Origin: Tabrizicola sp.
GTDB lineage: Bacteria; Pseudomonadota; Alphaproteobacteria; Rhodobacterales; Rhodobacteraceae
Assembly (NCBI RefSeq): GCF_016793705.1
Contig: NZ_JAEULO010000039.1
Location: 1-64,000, forward strand
DNA: 64,000 bases
Reading direction: 5' to 3'
In this document: positions 33,867 to 42,865 of the stretch, piece after piece
Position numbering within the stretch: position 1 is the stretch's first letter
Layout: each line of letters opens with the position of its first letter
Program-made: the position numbers and the translations under genes
Notes under the pieces: generated by a model
The model's database searches: none
Seen by the model: the letters and a program-made list of their open reading frames with translations, nothing else
Told to the model about the DNA's origin: nothing

Positions 33867-34442
33867 ATGTTTTACAAGGACGAACGGCTCGCGCTGTTCA
33901 TTGATGGGTCAAACCTTTACGCGGCCGCCAAGGCTCTGGGTTTCGACATCGACTACAAACTTCTCCGGATGGAGTTCATGCGTCGCGGCAAGCTCCTGCG
34001 CGCCTTCTATTACACCGCGCTCTTGGAGAATGACGACTATTCGCCGATCCGTCCGCTGGTCGACTGGCTGCACTACAACGGCTTCACCATGCGCACGAAG
34101 CCCGCGAAGGAATACACCGACAGCCAGGGACGGCGGAAGGTGAAGGGCAACATGGACATCGAACTGACCGTCGATGCCATGGAACTGGCGCAGCGGGTGG
34201 ATCATATCGTGCTCTTCTCCGGCGACGGCGACTTCCGCCCGCTGGTCGAAAGCCTGCAACGGCAGGGTGTCCGCGTCTCGGTCGTCTCGACCATCCGCAG
34301 CCAGCCGCCGATGATTGCCGACGAACTGCGCCGCCAGGCCGACAACTTCATCGAACTGGACGAGCTGCGCGAAGTCATCGGCCGCCCGCCGCGCGAACCG
34401 CGCCCCGTGGTGAACGAAGAGGTCGCGGTCGAGGCGAAGTGA
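33867..34442 (+). CDS. NYN domain protein (LabA/DUF88 family)
   Basis: A 191-residue PIN-like NYN domain protein, probably a ribonuclease. The acidic residues of the fold are visible in LFIDGSNLYAA (residues 10-20), KGNMDIELTVDAM and LFSGDGDFRPLVESLQRQG. Family members act in RNA turnover or, in cyanobacteria, in circadian regulation (LabA); the target here is unknown. GAGGGG precedes the ATG at 33867. It is divergent from folK across a 144-base region. Confidence 0.91.
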   Translation: MFYKDERLALFIDGSNLYAAAKALGFDIDYKLLRMEFMRRGKLLRAFYYTALLENDDYSPIRPLVDWLHYNGFTMRTKPAKEYTDSQGRRKVKGNMDIELTVDAMELAQRVDHIVLFSGDGDFRPLVESLQRQGVRVSVVSTIRSQPPMIADELRRQADNFIELDELREVIGRPPREPRPVVNEEVAVEAK

Positions 34443-34494
34443 GCCTTCGACCCACGGACGGGACTCTGGGGGTCCCGGTCGTGACGGTTTTGGC

Positions 34495-34923
34495 ATGATC
34501 GCGCTCTCCGGCCTGTTTCTCGCGGCCTTCCTGGCCGCGACGCCGGTGCCGTTCCAGTCCGAACCCGTGTTCCTCGGCTTCCAGGCCGCAGGCTGGGGCA
34601 CGGGCCTTCTGGTGCTGGTCGCCTCCGTCGGCAACACGCTTGGCTCCTGCGTCACCTATGCGCTTGGCCGCTGGCTGGCAGACCAGCGCGACCACCGCTG
34701 GTTTCCCTTGTCCCCGCCGCAGCTCGCCCGCGCCGAGCGCTGGTTCGCCCGCTGGGGCCTCTGGCTCCTGCTCCTGTCCTGGGCGCCCTTCGGCGACATG
34801 ATCGTCGCCGTCTCCGGCGTGCTGCGGGTGCCGGTTCCGGTGTTTCTTGTGCTCGTCGCCGTCGCCAAGACCGGGCGCTACATTGCCCTCGGCTGGCTGG
34901 GCGCGGTGGCGTTCGGGCGCTAG
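34495..34923 (+). CDS. YqaA/DedA-like (VTT domain) membrane protein
   Basis: A 142-residue membrane protein with about four helices. The segment GNTLGSCVTYALGRWLAD and the following FARWGLWLLLLSWAPFGD fit the YqaA branch of the DedA/VTT family. In related proteins these handle lipid carrier or small-solute transport; no specific function is shown. It follows the NYN gene by 52 bases. Confidence 0.84.
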   Translation: MIALSGLFLAAFLAATPVPFQSEPVFLGFQAAGWGTGLLVLVASVGNTLGSCVTYALGRWLADQRDHRWFPLSPPQLARAERWFARWGLWLLLLSWAPFGDMIVAVSGVLRVPVPVFLVLVAVAKTGRYIALGWLGAVAFGR

Positions 34924-34930
34924 ACCATTG

Positions 34931-35000
34931 CTCGTCGATACCCTTCGGGCACTCCTCGCAGGGCCGTCCCCGACGAGAAGCCGAAGGCGCACGAGGAGGG
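34931..35000. repeat. Dispersed intergenic palindromic repeat, copy B
   Basis: This copy lies between the YqaA-like gene and ispH. Read on the plus strand it starts CTCGTCG, contains CTCCTCGCAGG and ends GAGAAGCCGAAGGCGCACGA followed by GGAGGG; both halves match the complement of copy A (1699-1770) with a short indel in the middle. Confidence 0.7.
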
Positions 35001-35142
35001 TCATGGTTAGCAGACCCTGAATATCCGCAACTATCCCATTGAAATCGCTTGCCACAAAATCCTGTCCACCGTGGACACCCTCTGTACTGGACGCCGCCCC
35101 CCGCAGGCCCTAAGTCTGCTCTGCCAGCCCCCGGAACCCCCG

Positions 35143-36096
35143 ATGCCCGACCTTCCTCCCCTCACCCTCTACCTCGCCGCCCCTCGCGGCTTCTGTGCCG
35201 GGGTGGACCGGGCGATCAAGATCGTCGAGATGGCCCTGCAGAAATGGGGCGCCCCGGTCTACGTCCGGCACGAGATCGTCCACAACAAATTCGTCGTCGA
35301 CGCCCTCCGGGCCCAGGGCGCGGTCTTCGTCGAGGACCTGGAAGACTGCCCCGCCGACCGCCCCGTCGTCTTCTCCGCTCACGGCGTCCCGAAATCCGTC
35401 CCCGCCGAAGCGAGCCGCCGGAACATGATCGCCGTCGACGCCACCTGCCCCCTGGTGACGAAGGTCCACAACGAGGCCGCCCGCCACCACGAGGCCGGCA
35501 CCCAGATGATCTACATCGGCCACGCCGGCCATGCCGAAACCGTCGGCACGATGGGCCAGCTTCCTGTGGGCGAGGTCCTGCTGGTCGAGACGGTGGAAGA
35601 CGTGGCGAAGCTCACGGTCCGCGACCCCGCGAAGCTGGCCTTCATCACCCAGACCACCCTGTCCGTGGACGACACCGCCGAAATCGCCGCCGCCCTCAAG
35701 GCCCGCTTCCCCCTGATCCACGCCCCCGCCCACGACGACATCTGCTATGCCACCACCAACCGCCAGGCCGCCGTCAAGGCCGTGGCCCCGAAGATCGACG
35801 CCCTCCTCGTCATCGGTGCCCCCAACTCCTCGAACTCCCGCCGCCTGGTCGAGGTCGGCGCCGCCGCCGGCTGTTCCTACTCCATGCTGATCCAGCGCGC
35901 CGCCGACATCGACTGGCGCGCCCTCGACGGCGCCCGCGCCATCGGCCTGACCGCCGGGGCCTCGGCCCCCGAAGTTCTGGTCAACGAAGTTATCGACGCC
36001 TTCCGCGCCCGCTACAGCGTCACCCTCGACCTGGTCGAAACCACCGTCGAGGACATCGAGTTCAAGGTCCCCCGCATCCTTCGTGAGCCCGCCTGA
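35143..36096 (+). CDS. ispH: 4-hydroxy-3-methylbut-2-enyl diphosphate reductase
   Basis: The last enzyme of the non-mevalonate isoprenoid pathway, a [4Fe-4S] protein of 317 residues. The three cluster cysteines are in [13 protein letters not shown] (Cys18), [11 protein letters not shown] and [11 protein letters not shown], and the substrate loop [11 protein letters not shown] is present. The ATG at 35143 gives the family-like [18 protein letters not shown]; earlier in-frame starts add a non-conserved leader. The stop overlaps the next ATG (TGATG). Confidence 0.97.
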   Translation: MPDLPPLTLYLAAPRGFCAGVDRAIKIVEMALQKWGAPVYVRHEIVHNKFVVDALRAQGAVFVEDLEDCPADRPVVFSAHGVPKSVPAEASRRNMIAVDATCPLVTKVHNEAARHHEAGTQMIYIGHAGHAETVGTMGQLPVGEVLLVETVEDVAKLTVRDPAKLAFITQTTLSVDDTAEIAAALKARFPLIHAPAHDDICYATTNRQAAVKAVAPKIDALLVIGAPNSSNSRRLVEVGAAAGCSYSMLIQRAADIDWRALDGARAIGLTAGASAPEVLVNEVIDAFRARYSVTLDLVETTVEDIEFKVPRILREPA

Positions 36097-36572
36097 TGCT
36101 GAAATCCCTCATCCTTGCCCTTGCCCTTGCCGTCGCCCTGCCCGCCCAGGCTGACGAACTTGCCCCGGTCCTGGCCGATTACTGGACCAACTCCGGCAGC
36201 CTGCCCCCCGAATACGCCTGGGAGACCAGCATCCTGATCCGGGAGGACGGCAAGCTGGAATTGAAGCATTGCAAGGGCTATGAAACCGAAGGCCCAGCCT
36301 GCAAGTATCGCAGCGCCACGGTCAGCGAGGATGTGCTGCAGTCGATCCGTGCCGCCGCAACCGAAAGCGGCCTTGTCGAACGGCCCGCCCGGGAAACCGA
36401 CACGCCCATGGTCGGCGGCGGCGTGACCTGGGGCCGTGTCAACCTGGTCAGCGGGACCGTCGAACTGCCCTCCCAGCCTGCCGAGGCCGATGCCGAGCGG
36501 GTTGCGAAAGTCCTCGCCACCATCGCCGCCGCCATCCCGCACCGCTTCGACCGCTTCACCGATCCGGACTGA
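36096..36572 (+). CDS. Hypothetical secreted protein
   Basis: A 158-residue protein with a clear signal peptide ([19 protein letters not shown], cleavage about residue 19). The mature part has two cysteines about ten residues apart (HCKGYETEGPAC) that could form a disulfide. I do not recognise the family. It overlaps the ispH stop by one base, so it is translated with ispH. Confidence 0.75.
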   Translation: MLKSLILALALAVALPAQADELAPVLADYWTNSGSLPPEYAWETSILIREDGKLELKHCKGYETEGPACKYRSATVSEDVLQSIRAAATESGLVERPARETDTPMVGGGVTWGRVNLVSGTVELPSQPAEADAERVAKVLATIAAAIPHRFDRFTDPD

Positions 36573-36611
36573 CCGCTGGCCTTGGCGCCGCGCCCGCGCT
36601 AGACCAGCCGC

Positions 36612-37073
36612 ATGATCGACGATGCCCGCATACCCCGCCCTGCCCTTCTTCTCGGCCTTGCCGGGCTTGTTCCGTTCCTGTGGTCGGCCGCGACGCACCT
36701 GTCGCCCGTACTGGCCACCTGGGCCGGGCAGTGGTTCAAGCCGATGTTCCTTGGCGCCTATGTCGGGCTGACCTGGGGCACGGTGGTGCTTGCCTTCCTG
36801 TCCGGCGTGCTCTGGGGATTCGCCACGAAAGCCGAAGGGCGCGAGGCGGCGCTCGCCTACAGCCTCTCCGTTATCCCCGCGCTCTGGGGTTTCGTCATGG
36901 TCTCCGACGCCTCCGACAGCTCGGCCATCTTCCTCACCGCCGGGTTCGCGGGCCTCCTGCTCCTCGACGCCGCCTTCCAGGCCTGGGGCCTTGCCCCGCG
37001 CTGGTGGCTGCGGCTGCGGGTGATGCTGACCGTCGTCACCCTCGCCTGCCTCGCCATTCCCCTGCAGGCCTGA
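36612..37073 (+). CDS. DUF3429 family membrane protein
   Basis: A 153-residue membrane protein with five predicted helices. RPALLLGLAGLVPFLWSA at the start and FLSGVLWGFA in the middle fit DUF3429 (formerly seen as a C-terminal neighbour in quinone/ubiquinone-related annotations), whose function is unknown. rnhA begins three bases after its stop. Confidence 0.82.
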   Translation: MIDDARIPRPALLLGLAGLVPFLWSAATHLSPVLATWAGQWFKPMFLGAYVGLTWGTVVLAFLSGVLWGFATKAEGREAALAYSLSVIPALWGFVMVSDASDSSAIFLTAGFAGLLLLDAAFQAWGLAPRWWLRLRVMLTVVTLACLAIPLQA

Positions 37074-37076
37074 CCG

Positions 37077-37535
37077 ATGCCCGAGCTTTTCGCCTATACC
37101 GACGGCGCCTGTTCCGGGAACCCCGGCCCCGGCGGCTGGGGCGTGCTGATGATCGCGCGCGAGAACGGCGTCGTGGTCAAGGAGCGCGAGTTGCAGGGCG
37201 GCGAGGCACTGACCACCAACAACCGAATGGAGCTGCTGGCCGCGATCTCGGCGCTGGAGGCGCTGTCGCGGGCCAGCGACATCACCATCGTCACCGATTC
37301 TGCCTATGTGAAGAACGGCGTGACCGAATGGATCCACGCCTGGAAGCGGAAGAACTGGCGCACCGCGGGGGGCTCTCCCGTGAAGAATGTCGAGCTTTGG
37401 CAACGGCTTGAAACCGCCGCCGCCCGCCATCGGGTGACCTGGCGCTGGATCAAGGGCCATGCCGGCCATGCCGAGAACGAACGCGCCGATGCGCTGGCGC
37501 GCGCCGGGATGGCACCGTTCAAGGCACCGGCATGA
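37077..37535 (+). CDS. rnhA: Ribonuclease HI
   Basis: RNase H1, 152 residues, which degrades RNA in RNA-DNA hybrids. The DEDD set is visible: Asp9 in [16 protein letters not shown], Glu in [10 protein letters not shown], Asp in VTDSAYV and Asp in ENERADALA, with GHAGH before the last. It is packed between the DUF3429 gene and the TRIC gene, overlapping the latter by four bases. Confidence 0.97.
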   Translation: MPELFAYTDGACSGNPGPGGWGVLMIARENGVVVKERELQGGEALTTNNRMELLAAISALEALSRASDITIVTDSAYVKNGVTEWIHAWKRKNWRTAGGSPVKNVELWQRLETAAARHRVTWRWIKGHAGHAENERADALARAGMAPFKAPA

Positions 37536-38176
37536 CGGGCTTTTCGCTTCAGGACGGGCTCGACTATGCCTCGGTGCTGGTCTTTGCCCTGACGGGAGCC
37601 TTGGCCGCCAGCCGGTCGCAGCTGGATATCGTCGGCTTCATCTTCATCGCCTGCCTGACCGCCGTGGGCGGCGGCACGCTGCGCGATGCGATCCTGAACC
37701 GCGAAGTGTTCTGGGTCGCCGATCCGGTTGTCCTTGGCGTCGCCACCCTCGCCGCCGTCCTGGTCTTCTTCACCGCGCATCTTCTGGAAAGCCGCTACCG
37801 TGCGCTCCTGTGGTTCGACGCCTTCGCCCTTGCCGTGGCGGTCCCCGCTGGTGCCTCCGTGGCCCTGTCGGAAGGCCAAGACTGGCCCGTCGTGCTGGTC
37901 ATGGGCATGATTACCGGCTGCATGGGCGGCCTCCTGCGCGACGTGGTCTGCAACGAAGTGCCGCTGGTCCTGAAACAGGGCGAGCTTTACGCCACCTGCG
38001 CCCTTGCCGGGTCGCTTGGCGCAGTGCTTGGTGGTCTGGCCGGGCTGGGCGAGGGGCTGTCGCTTCTCATCTGCGCCGAGCTTGTCTTCACTCTGCGCGC
38101 GGGCAGTATCGCGCTTGGCTGGCGGCTTCCGGTCTACAAGTCGCAGCCGCCGAGCCCCGGTGCGCCCAAGCGCTAG
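37532..38176 (+). CDS. Trimeric intracellular cation (TRIC) channel family protein
   Basis: A 214-residue membrane protein of the UPF0126/TRIC family with seven predicted helices in two repeats. The duplicated glycine-rich motifs are visible: [15 protein letters not shown] in the first half and [18 protein letters not shown] in the second. Prokaryotic members form homotrimeric potassium-permeable channels. It overlaps rnhA by four bases (ATGA). Confidence 0.9.
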   Translation: MTGFSLQDGLDYASVLVFALTGALAASRSQLDIVGFIFIACLTAVGGGTLRDAILNREVFWVADPVVLGVATLAAVLVFFTAHLLESRYRALLWFDAFALAVAVPAGASVALSEGQDWPVVLVMGMITGCMGGLLRDVVCNEVPLVLKQGELYATCALAGSLGAVLGGLAGLGEGLSLLICAELVFTLRAGSIALGWRLPVYKSQPPSPGAPKR

Positions 38177-38186
38177 CTTGCCATAT

Positions 38187-38198
38187 GAACGACCGTTC
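38187..38198. promoter_or_regulatory. Probable TetR operator
   Basis: A perfect 12-bp palindrome GAACGACCGTTC lies 15 bases before the start of the TetR gene. The half-site with CGNNCG centre resembles many TetR-family operators, so autoregulation is likely. No clear ribosome-binding site is present between it and the ATG. Confidence 0.6.
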
Positions 38199-38213
38199 GA
38201 TTAGCATGGCCGC

Positions 38214-38714
38214 ATGCCCCGCACCCGCATCATCTCCGATGAACAGGTCTTCGCCGCCATCCGGCGGCTCTGGGACGAGGGCGGCGACAAGGCGGTGTCC
38301 TTCGGCAGCGTCTCCACCGCCACCAGCCTTGCGCCACCGACTTTGGTCCAGCGCTATGGCAGCCGTGACGCCATGCTCCGCGCCGCCCGTCTTGCCGCCT
38401 GGGACGCGCTGGAGCGTCGCACGGGCGAGGCCATCGCCAATGCCGCCGACAAGGGACCGCAGGGGCTGTTGAAGGCCATCGGCCCCGTCAACATCGCCGC
38501 CATCGCCGCCGACATGCGCGACCCGGACCTTGCCCGGCGCGCGACCGGCTGGCGCATGGGGGTGGAGACCGCGCTGGCGTTGCGGCTCGGGTCCGGCCAG
38601 AAGGCCAGGGAAAGTGCGGCACTTCTGTTCGCTGCATGGCAGGGTCAGGCATTGTGGTCCGCGGCCGGAGAGCACGGGTTCCGCCTGAAGGATGCGGTGA
38701 AGCGGCTTACCTGA
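38214..38714 (+). CDS. TetR/AcrR family transcriptional regulator
   Basis: A 166-residue regulator with an N-terminal helix-turn-helix (about residues 8-50; VSFGSVSTATSLAPPTLVQRYGSRDAML) and a helical ligand domain, somewhat short for the family. The ligand and targets are unknown. A palindrome at 38187-38198 suggests it controls its own promoter. Its 3' end overlaps the convergent GlsB-type gene by eight bases. Confidence 0.85.
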   Translation: MPRTRIISDEQVFAAIRRLWDEGGDKAVSFGSVSTATSLAPPTLVQRYGSRDAMLRAARLAAWDALERRTGEAIANAADKGPQGLLKAIGPVNIAAIAADMRDPDLARRATGWRMGVETALALRLGSGQKARESAALLFAAWQGQALWSAAGEHGFRLKDAVKRLT

Positions 38715-38940
38715 CCAGCGATTTCCAGGCCCAGATCAGGATCAGGGCGCCGAGAAGCGCACCGACGAACCCGGCGCCGATCCCGGCCAGCATCACCAGC
38801 CCGCGCAGCACGATCGTCCCGATCAGCGCGCCCAGCACGCCGAGCGCAATGGTCGACGGCGTGTCCATGTTTACCTTGAGAATACGCGAGGCCAGAAACC
38901 CCACGGCAACCCCGACGATCAGCAGTGCGACAAGCGGCAT
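38707..38940 (-). CDS. GlsB/YeaQ/YmgE family stress response membrane protein
   Basis: A 77-residue, very hydrophobic protein with three helices and glycine-rich turns (GVAVGFLASRILK, ALGVLGALIGTIVLR, GAGFVGALLGALIL), typical of the transglycosylase-associated YeaQ/GlsB family. Function is unclear beyond stress association. The ATG at 38940 has GGGAGGGA upstream. Confidence 0.87.
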   Translation of the reverse strand: MPLVALLIVGVAVGFLASRILKVNMDTPSTIALGVLGALIGTIVLRGLVMLAGIGAGFVGALLGALILIWAWKSLVR

Positions 38941-38992
38941 GGCGTCCCTCCCATCCCAGTCCTCGGGATATGGGAAGTCCATGCCCCCTGCG

Positions 38993-39883
38993 CTATAGTG
39001 TCGCGGGTAAAATCAGCCCGCACAGCACTTCGGCCACAGGCATCGGGCGCTTGCCTTCGCGCTGCGCCTCGGTGATCTCGACCGCACCAGTTCCGCAGGC
39101 CACGGTGAAGCCGTGCAGCACCTGGCCCGGCGTGCCGTTCCCTTCGGCCAGCCGGGAGCGCAAGAGCTTCACCCGCTCGCCATTCACCTGCACCCAGGCG
39201 CCGGGGAACGGCGACAAACCGCGGATCAGCCGGTCGACCTCCTCCGCCGGGCGGGTCCAGTCGACCCTCGCCTCGAACTTGTCGATCTTCGCGGCATAGG
39301 TCACACCCTCGAAGGGCTGTGGCACGGCGGGCAGCGGCATCCGCTCCAGCGCCTCCACGATCAGCCGCGCGCTAAGGGCGCTGAGCCGGTCGTGCAGTTC
39401 GGCCGTCGTCTCCTCGGCCCCGATCGCCACCTGTTCGCGCAGGAGGACCGGCCCGGTGTCCAGCCCCGCCTCCATCTGCATGATGCAGACCCCGGTCTCC
39501 CGGTCACCCGCCATGATCGCCCGATGGATCGGCGCCGCCCCGCGCCAGCGCGGCAGAAGTGAGGCATGGATGTTCAGGCAGCCGAAGCGTGGGGCATCAA
39601 GGATCGCCTGCGGCAGGATGAGGCCATAGGCCACCACCACCGCCACGTCGGCCTTCAGCGCCGTAAACTCCGCCACCGCGTCGTCGCTGCGCAGCTTTGC
39701 TGGATGCCTAACGGGCAGACCCAGTGCCGCGGCCCGCGCCTGCACCGGGCTCGGGCGATCCGCCTTGCCCCGCCCCGACGGGCGCGGCGGCTGGCAGTAG
39801 ACCGCGACGATCTCATGCATGTGGTGCAGGGCGTCAAGTATCGGGACGGAAAACTCCGGCGTCCCCATGAAAACAATTTTCAT
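38993..39883 (-). CDS. fmt: Methionyl-tRNA formyltransferase
   Basis: The enzyme (296 residues) that formylates initiator Met-t[19 protein letters not shown] at the start, the formyl-folate site [20 protein letters not shown] and the C-terminal OB-like domain are conserved. It overlaps the preceding deformylase-like gene by four bases (ATGA), completing the def/def-like/fmt cluster. Confidence 0.97.
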   Translation of the reverse strand: MKIVFMGTPEFSVPILDALHHMHEIVAVYCQPPRPSGRGKADRPSPVQARAAALGLPVRHPAKLRSDDAVAEFTALKADVAVVVAYGLILPQAILDAPRFGCLNIHASLLPRWRGAAPIHRAIMAGDRETGVCIMQMEAGLDTGPVLLREQVAIGAEETTAELHDRLSALSARLIVEALERMPLPAVPQPFEGVTYAAKIDKFEARVDWTRPAEEVDRLIRGLSPFPGAWVQVNGERVKLLRSRLAEGNGTPGQVLHGFTVACGTGAVEITEAQREGKRPMPVAEVLCGLILPATL

Positions 39884-40383
39884 TTGACGCGCCCCAGCTT
39901 CGCCGCCTTTGCGATCAGCATCTTCCGCTTCAGCGGCGAGAGGCGGTCGAAATACATCTTCCCCGCCAGATGGTCGATCTGATGCTGCACCGATGTCGCC
40001 CATAGCCCGACGAAATCCCGCTCCTCCACCGCGCCCTCGGCGTTCAGGAAGCGCACCGTCACCGCCCGGGGCCGCTGGATCACCGCCGAGACGCCCGGCA
40101 GATTGGGCGAAGCCTCCTCATGCTCGCGCAGTTGCACACTGGCATGCAGCACCTCGGGGTTCGCCATCCGCACGGCCTGCCCCCGCGCCTCGGAGCAATC
40201 GACCACCGCCAGCTGCAGGGGAACCCCGATCTGCACCGCTGCGAGGCCATAGCCCGGCATCGCATCCATCGTGTCGATCATGTCGGCCCAGAGCCGACGC
40301 ACCTCGTCGGTGATCGCCGCGACATCCGCAGCGGGCGTCCGCAGGGCCGCCGCAGGCCAGGGCAGGCAGCGCCGAACCGTCAC
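39880..40383 (-). CDS. Degenerate peptide deformylase paralogue
   Basis: A 167-residue protein that aligns over its whole length with the deformylase encoded just upstream. Motif 1 is kept (GYGLAAVQ, residues 44-51). Motif 2, normally EGCLS, reads EASPN, so the metal-ligand cysteine is Ser92; motif 3, normally HEIDH, reads HQIDH, so the catalytic glutamate is Gln135. Both histidines remain. By family knowledge this should abolish or greatly reduce deformylase activity, so it may be a pseudoenzyme, perhaps regulatory or ribosome-associated. The start is a GTG overlapping the def stop, and its end overlaps fmt. Confidence 0.9.
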   Translation of the reverse strand: MTVRRCLPWPAAALRTPAADVAAITDEVRRLWADMIDTMDAMPGYGLAAVQIGVPLQLAVVDCSEARGQAVRMANPEVLHASVQLREHEEASPNLPGVSAVIQRPRAVTVRFLNAEGAVEERDFVGLWATSVQHQIDHLAGKMYFDRLSPLKRKMLIAKAAKLGRVK

Positions 40384-40892
40384 GCCCGCGCCCGTTCCCG
40401 CTTCAGCTTTTCCATCTTCCGGGTGATCATCTGGCGCTTCAGCGGCCCCAGGTAGTCTATGAAGAGCTTGCCATCCAGATGGTCGATCTCATGCTGCACG
40501 CAGGTCGCCCAGAGATCGGCGAACTGGCGCTCCTGCACCGTGCCGTCCAGCCCCAGCCAGCGCACCTTGACCTCGGCGGGGCGCTTCACCTCGGCATATT
40601 GGTCGGGGATCGAGAGGCAGCCTTCCTCGTAGGTCGACACATCCTCCGACGACCAGAGAATCTCCGGGTTGACCAGCGCCATCGGCTCGGGGTCGCCCTC
40701 CTTGATGCAATCCATCACGATCAGCCGCTTCGTCACCCCCACCTGCGGCGCGGCGAGCCCGATGCCCGGCGCGTCGTACATCGTCTCCAGCATGTCGGCG
40801 GCCAATTGCCTGATCTCGGGCGTGATTTCCCGCACGGGATCGCAGACCTTCTTGAGGCGCGGGTCAGGATGGATCAGGATGGGGCGGATCAT
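40380..40892 (-). CDS. def: Peptide deformylase
   Basis: The active-looking iron/zinc deformylase, 170 residues, which removes the N-formyl group from nascent proteins. All three motifs are intact: GIGLAAPQ (residues 43-50), EEGCLS with ligand Cys92, and HEIDH with His134, Glu135 and His138. It heads a three-gene run with four-base overlaps leading to fmt. Confidence 0.97.
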   Translation of the reverse strand: MIRPILIHPDPRLKKVCDPVREITPEIRQLAADMLETMYDAPGIGLAAPQVGVTKRLIVMDCIKEGDPEPMALVNPEILWSSEDVSTYEEGCLSIPDQYAEVKRPAEVKVRWLGLDGTVQERQFADLWATCVQHEIDHLDGKLFIDYLGPLKRQMITRKMEKLKRERARA

Positions 40893-41058
40893 GGAAGCGA
40901 TCTACGAAAGCAGGCCCCGGATGGCAAGAGGAACGCGGGGGAGTGCCCGGCGAGTTCCGGGCTGTCAGATTGTTCCTGAATTTTGCCGTTTTCCAGCACA
41001 ACTTTCCATGTTTGTGAAATTATTTGGGATGACTTCCCGATAACTATGGAATAATCGG

Positions 41059-42261
41059 ATGAACATCCCAACGAACAGGCCCAATGACATGACCTTCGAC
41101 ACCCCGATCCCGCGCGCCGGGTCCCACTGCGCCAAGTGGGACATGCTGGAACCGCTTTACGGCCTGACTCCCGACGAGGGGCTGGCGATGTGGGTTGCCG
41201 ACATGGAGTTCAAGCCGCCGCAAGCCGTGCAGGCGGCGCTGGAGAAGATGCTGGACCATGGCGTCTACGGCTACTTCGGCGACGACAAGGCCTATCTCGA
41301 CGCGATCCGCTGGTGGATGGCCAACCGCCACGGCTGGGACGTCGCGCCGGAGTGGATTTTCACCACCCACGGCCTCGTCAACGGCACCGCGCTTTGCGTC
41401 CACAGCTTCACCCAACCGGGCGACGGCATCATCCTGATGACTCCAGTCTACCACGCCTTTGCCCGCGTCATCAAAGCCGCCGGGCGGGAGGTGACGGAAT
41501 GCCCGCTGGTGCTGGAGGACGGCACGGCCCGGATGGACTTCGCGGCCTGGGAGAAGCTGCTGACCGGGCGAGAGAAGATGCTGATCCTCTGCTCGCCGCA
41601 CAACCCCGGCGGTCGGGTCTGGACGGTCGAGGAACTGCGCCAGGTTGCCGAGTTCTGCGTGAAGCACGACCTGATCCTGGTCTCGGACGAAATCCACCAC
41701 GACCTTGTCTATCCCGGCCACAAGCACACCGTCATGGCCAAGGCCGCGCCGCGGGTCGCCGACCGGCTGGTGATGATGACCGCCACGACGAAAACCTTCA
41801 ACATCGCGGGTGCCCATATCGGCAACGTGATCATCGCCGACCCCGCGCTGCGCAAGACTTTCGCCAATACGATCAACGCGATGGGCATCTCGCCCAACTC
41901 TTTCGGGATGCATATGGCTACCGCCGCCTACTCGCCGGAAGGCGCGGCCTGGGTCGATGCGCTGATGCGCTACCTCGACGGCAACCGGAGGCTCTTCGAC
42001 GAGGGTATTGCGCGTATCCCCGGCCTGCGCGCCACGCCGCTGGAGGCCACCTACCTCGCCTGGGTCGATTTCTCCGATACCGGCATGGCGGCGAAGGAGT
42101 TCATCGAGCGGGTCGAGAAGCAGGCGAAGATCGCCACCAACCACGGCGCGAGCTTCGGCGCGGGCGGCGAGAGCTACCTGCGCTTCAACCTCGCCTGCCC
42201 GCGCGCGCAGGTGGTCGAGGCGGTGGCCCGGCTGGAAAGGGCCTTTGCCGACCTGCAATGA
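41059..42261 (+). CDS. MalY/PatB family aminotransferase (C-S lyase)
   Basis: A PLP-dependent fold-type I enzyme of 400 residues, of the MalY/PatB cystathionine beta-lyase type. KWDMLEPLYG near the start, SPHNPGGRVWTVEEL, SDEIHHDLVYPGH and the PLP lysine in TTKTFNIAGAHIGN are characteristic. Members cleave cystathionine or other cysteine conjugates; the true substrate is not fixed by sequence. Family members usually begin at the equivalent of the ATG at 41089 (MTFDTPIPR), ten codons in; 41059 is kept because GGA lies eight bases upstream of it. Confidence 0.9.
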   Translation: MNIPTNRPNDMTFDTPIPRAGSHCAKWDMLEPLYGLTPDEGLAMWVADMEFKPPQAVQAALEKMLDHGVYGYFGDDKAYLDAIRWWMANRHGWDVAPEWIFTTHGLVNGTALCVHSFTQPGDGIILMTPVYHAFARVIKAAGREVTECPLVLEDGTARMDFAAWEKLLTGREKMLILCSPHNPGGRVWTVEELRQVAEFCVKHDLILVSDEIHHDLVYPGHKHTVMAKAAPRVADRLVMMTATTKTFNIAGAHIGNVIIADPALRKTFANTINAMGISPNSFGMHMATAAYSPEGAAWVDALMRYLDGNRRLFDEGIARIPGLRATPLEATYLAWVDFSDTGMAAKEFIERVEKQAKIATNHGASFGAGGESYLRFNLACPRAQVVEAVARLERAFADLQ

Positions 42262-42797
42262 TCCGATTCCTGCGCCTTCTGGTCTATCTCTGCCTGCTGG
42301 TGGGCCTCGGCTTCATCGCCGCCTCGCTCTACAGCCCGCCGGTGGTGGTGCCGACGCCACCGCCGCCGCCGCTGACCGGCACGGTGGACCGGATCGTGAT
42401 CGAGAAGGCGGCGCGGCGGATGCAGTTGATGCAGGACGGCAAGCCGGTCCGCACCTACAAGATCGCCCTCGGCTTTACGCCCGAGGGCGACAAGCTGCGC
42501 CAGGGCGACGGCAAGACGCCGGAGGGCGAGTTCACCATCGACCGCCGCAACGATGAAAGCGCCTTTCACCTGTCGATCGGGCTGGACTATCCGCAGCCCG
42601 AGGACCGCGCGCAAGCGGCGAAGGCGGGCTATTCCCCCGGCGGCGACATCTTCATCCACGGCCAGCCGAATGCCCTGCCGGACGGGCTGAAGATCAAGGG
42701 CGACTGGACTGCAGGCTGCATCGCCGTGACGAACGCCGAAATCCGGGAGATCTGGGCGGTCACACCCATCGGGACGAAGGTCGAGATCAGACCTTGA
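42258..42797 (+). CDS. L,D-transpeptidase (YkuD domain)
   Basis: A 179-residue envelope protein with an N-terminal membrane anchor (about 5-26), a proline-rich spacer and a YkuD catalytic domain. The active-site region is IHGQP ... WTAGCIAVTN with the catalytic cysteine; the usual Ser before Gly-Cys is replaced by Ala. Such enzymes make 3-3 peptidoglycan cross-links or attach lipoproteins. It overlaps the PatB-like gene by four bases (ATGA). Confidence 0.92.
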   Translation: MIRFLRLLVYLCLLVGLGFIAASLYSPPVVVPTPPPPPLTGTVDRIVIEKAARRMQLMQDGKPVRTYKIALGFTPEGDKLRQGDGKTPEGEFTIDRRNDESAFHLSIGLDYPQPEDRAQAAKAGYSPGGDIFIHGQPNALPDGLKIKGDWTAGCIAVTNAEIREIWAVTPIGTKVEIRP

Positions 42798-42802
42798 GGC
42801 TG

Positions 42803-42863
42803 TTCGATGACTTCGTCGCTCCTCACCCCCGACGAGAAGACGAAGCGCGCCGCAGGAGGCCCC
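42803..42863. repeat. Dispersed intergenic palindromic repeat, copy C
   Basis: This partial copy fills the gap between the convergent L,D-transpeptidase gene and the gene ending at 42866. It shares GACTTCGTCGCTCCTC exactly with the complement of copy A and GACGAGAAG followed by CGAAG with copy B. Confidence 0.65.
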
Positions 42864-42865
42864 TC

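Noticed and set aside
35001-35142. An N-terminally extended ispH start at 35071
   Set aside because: The extra 24 residues are not like IspH and are rich in Pro and Cys; the ATG at 35143 starts at the conserved N-terminus.
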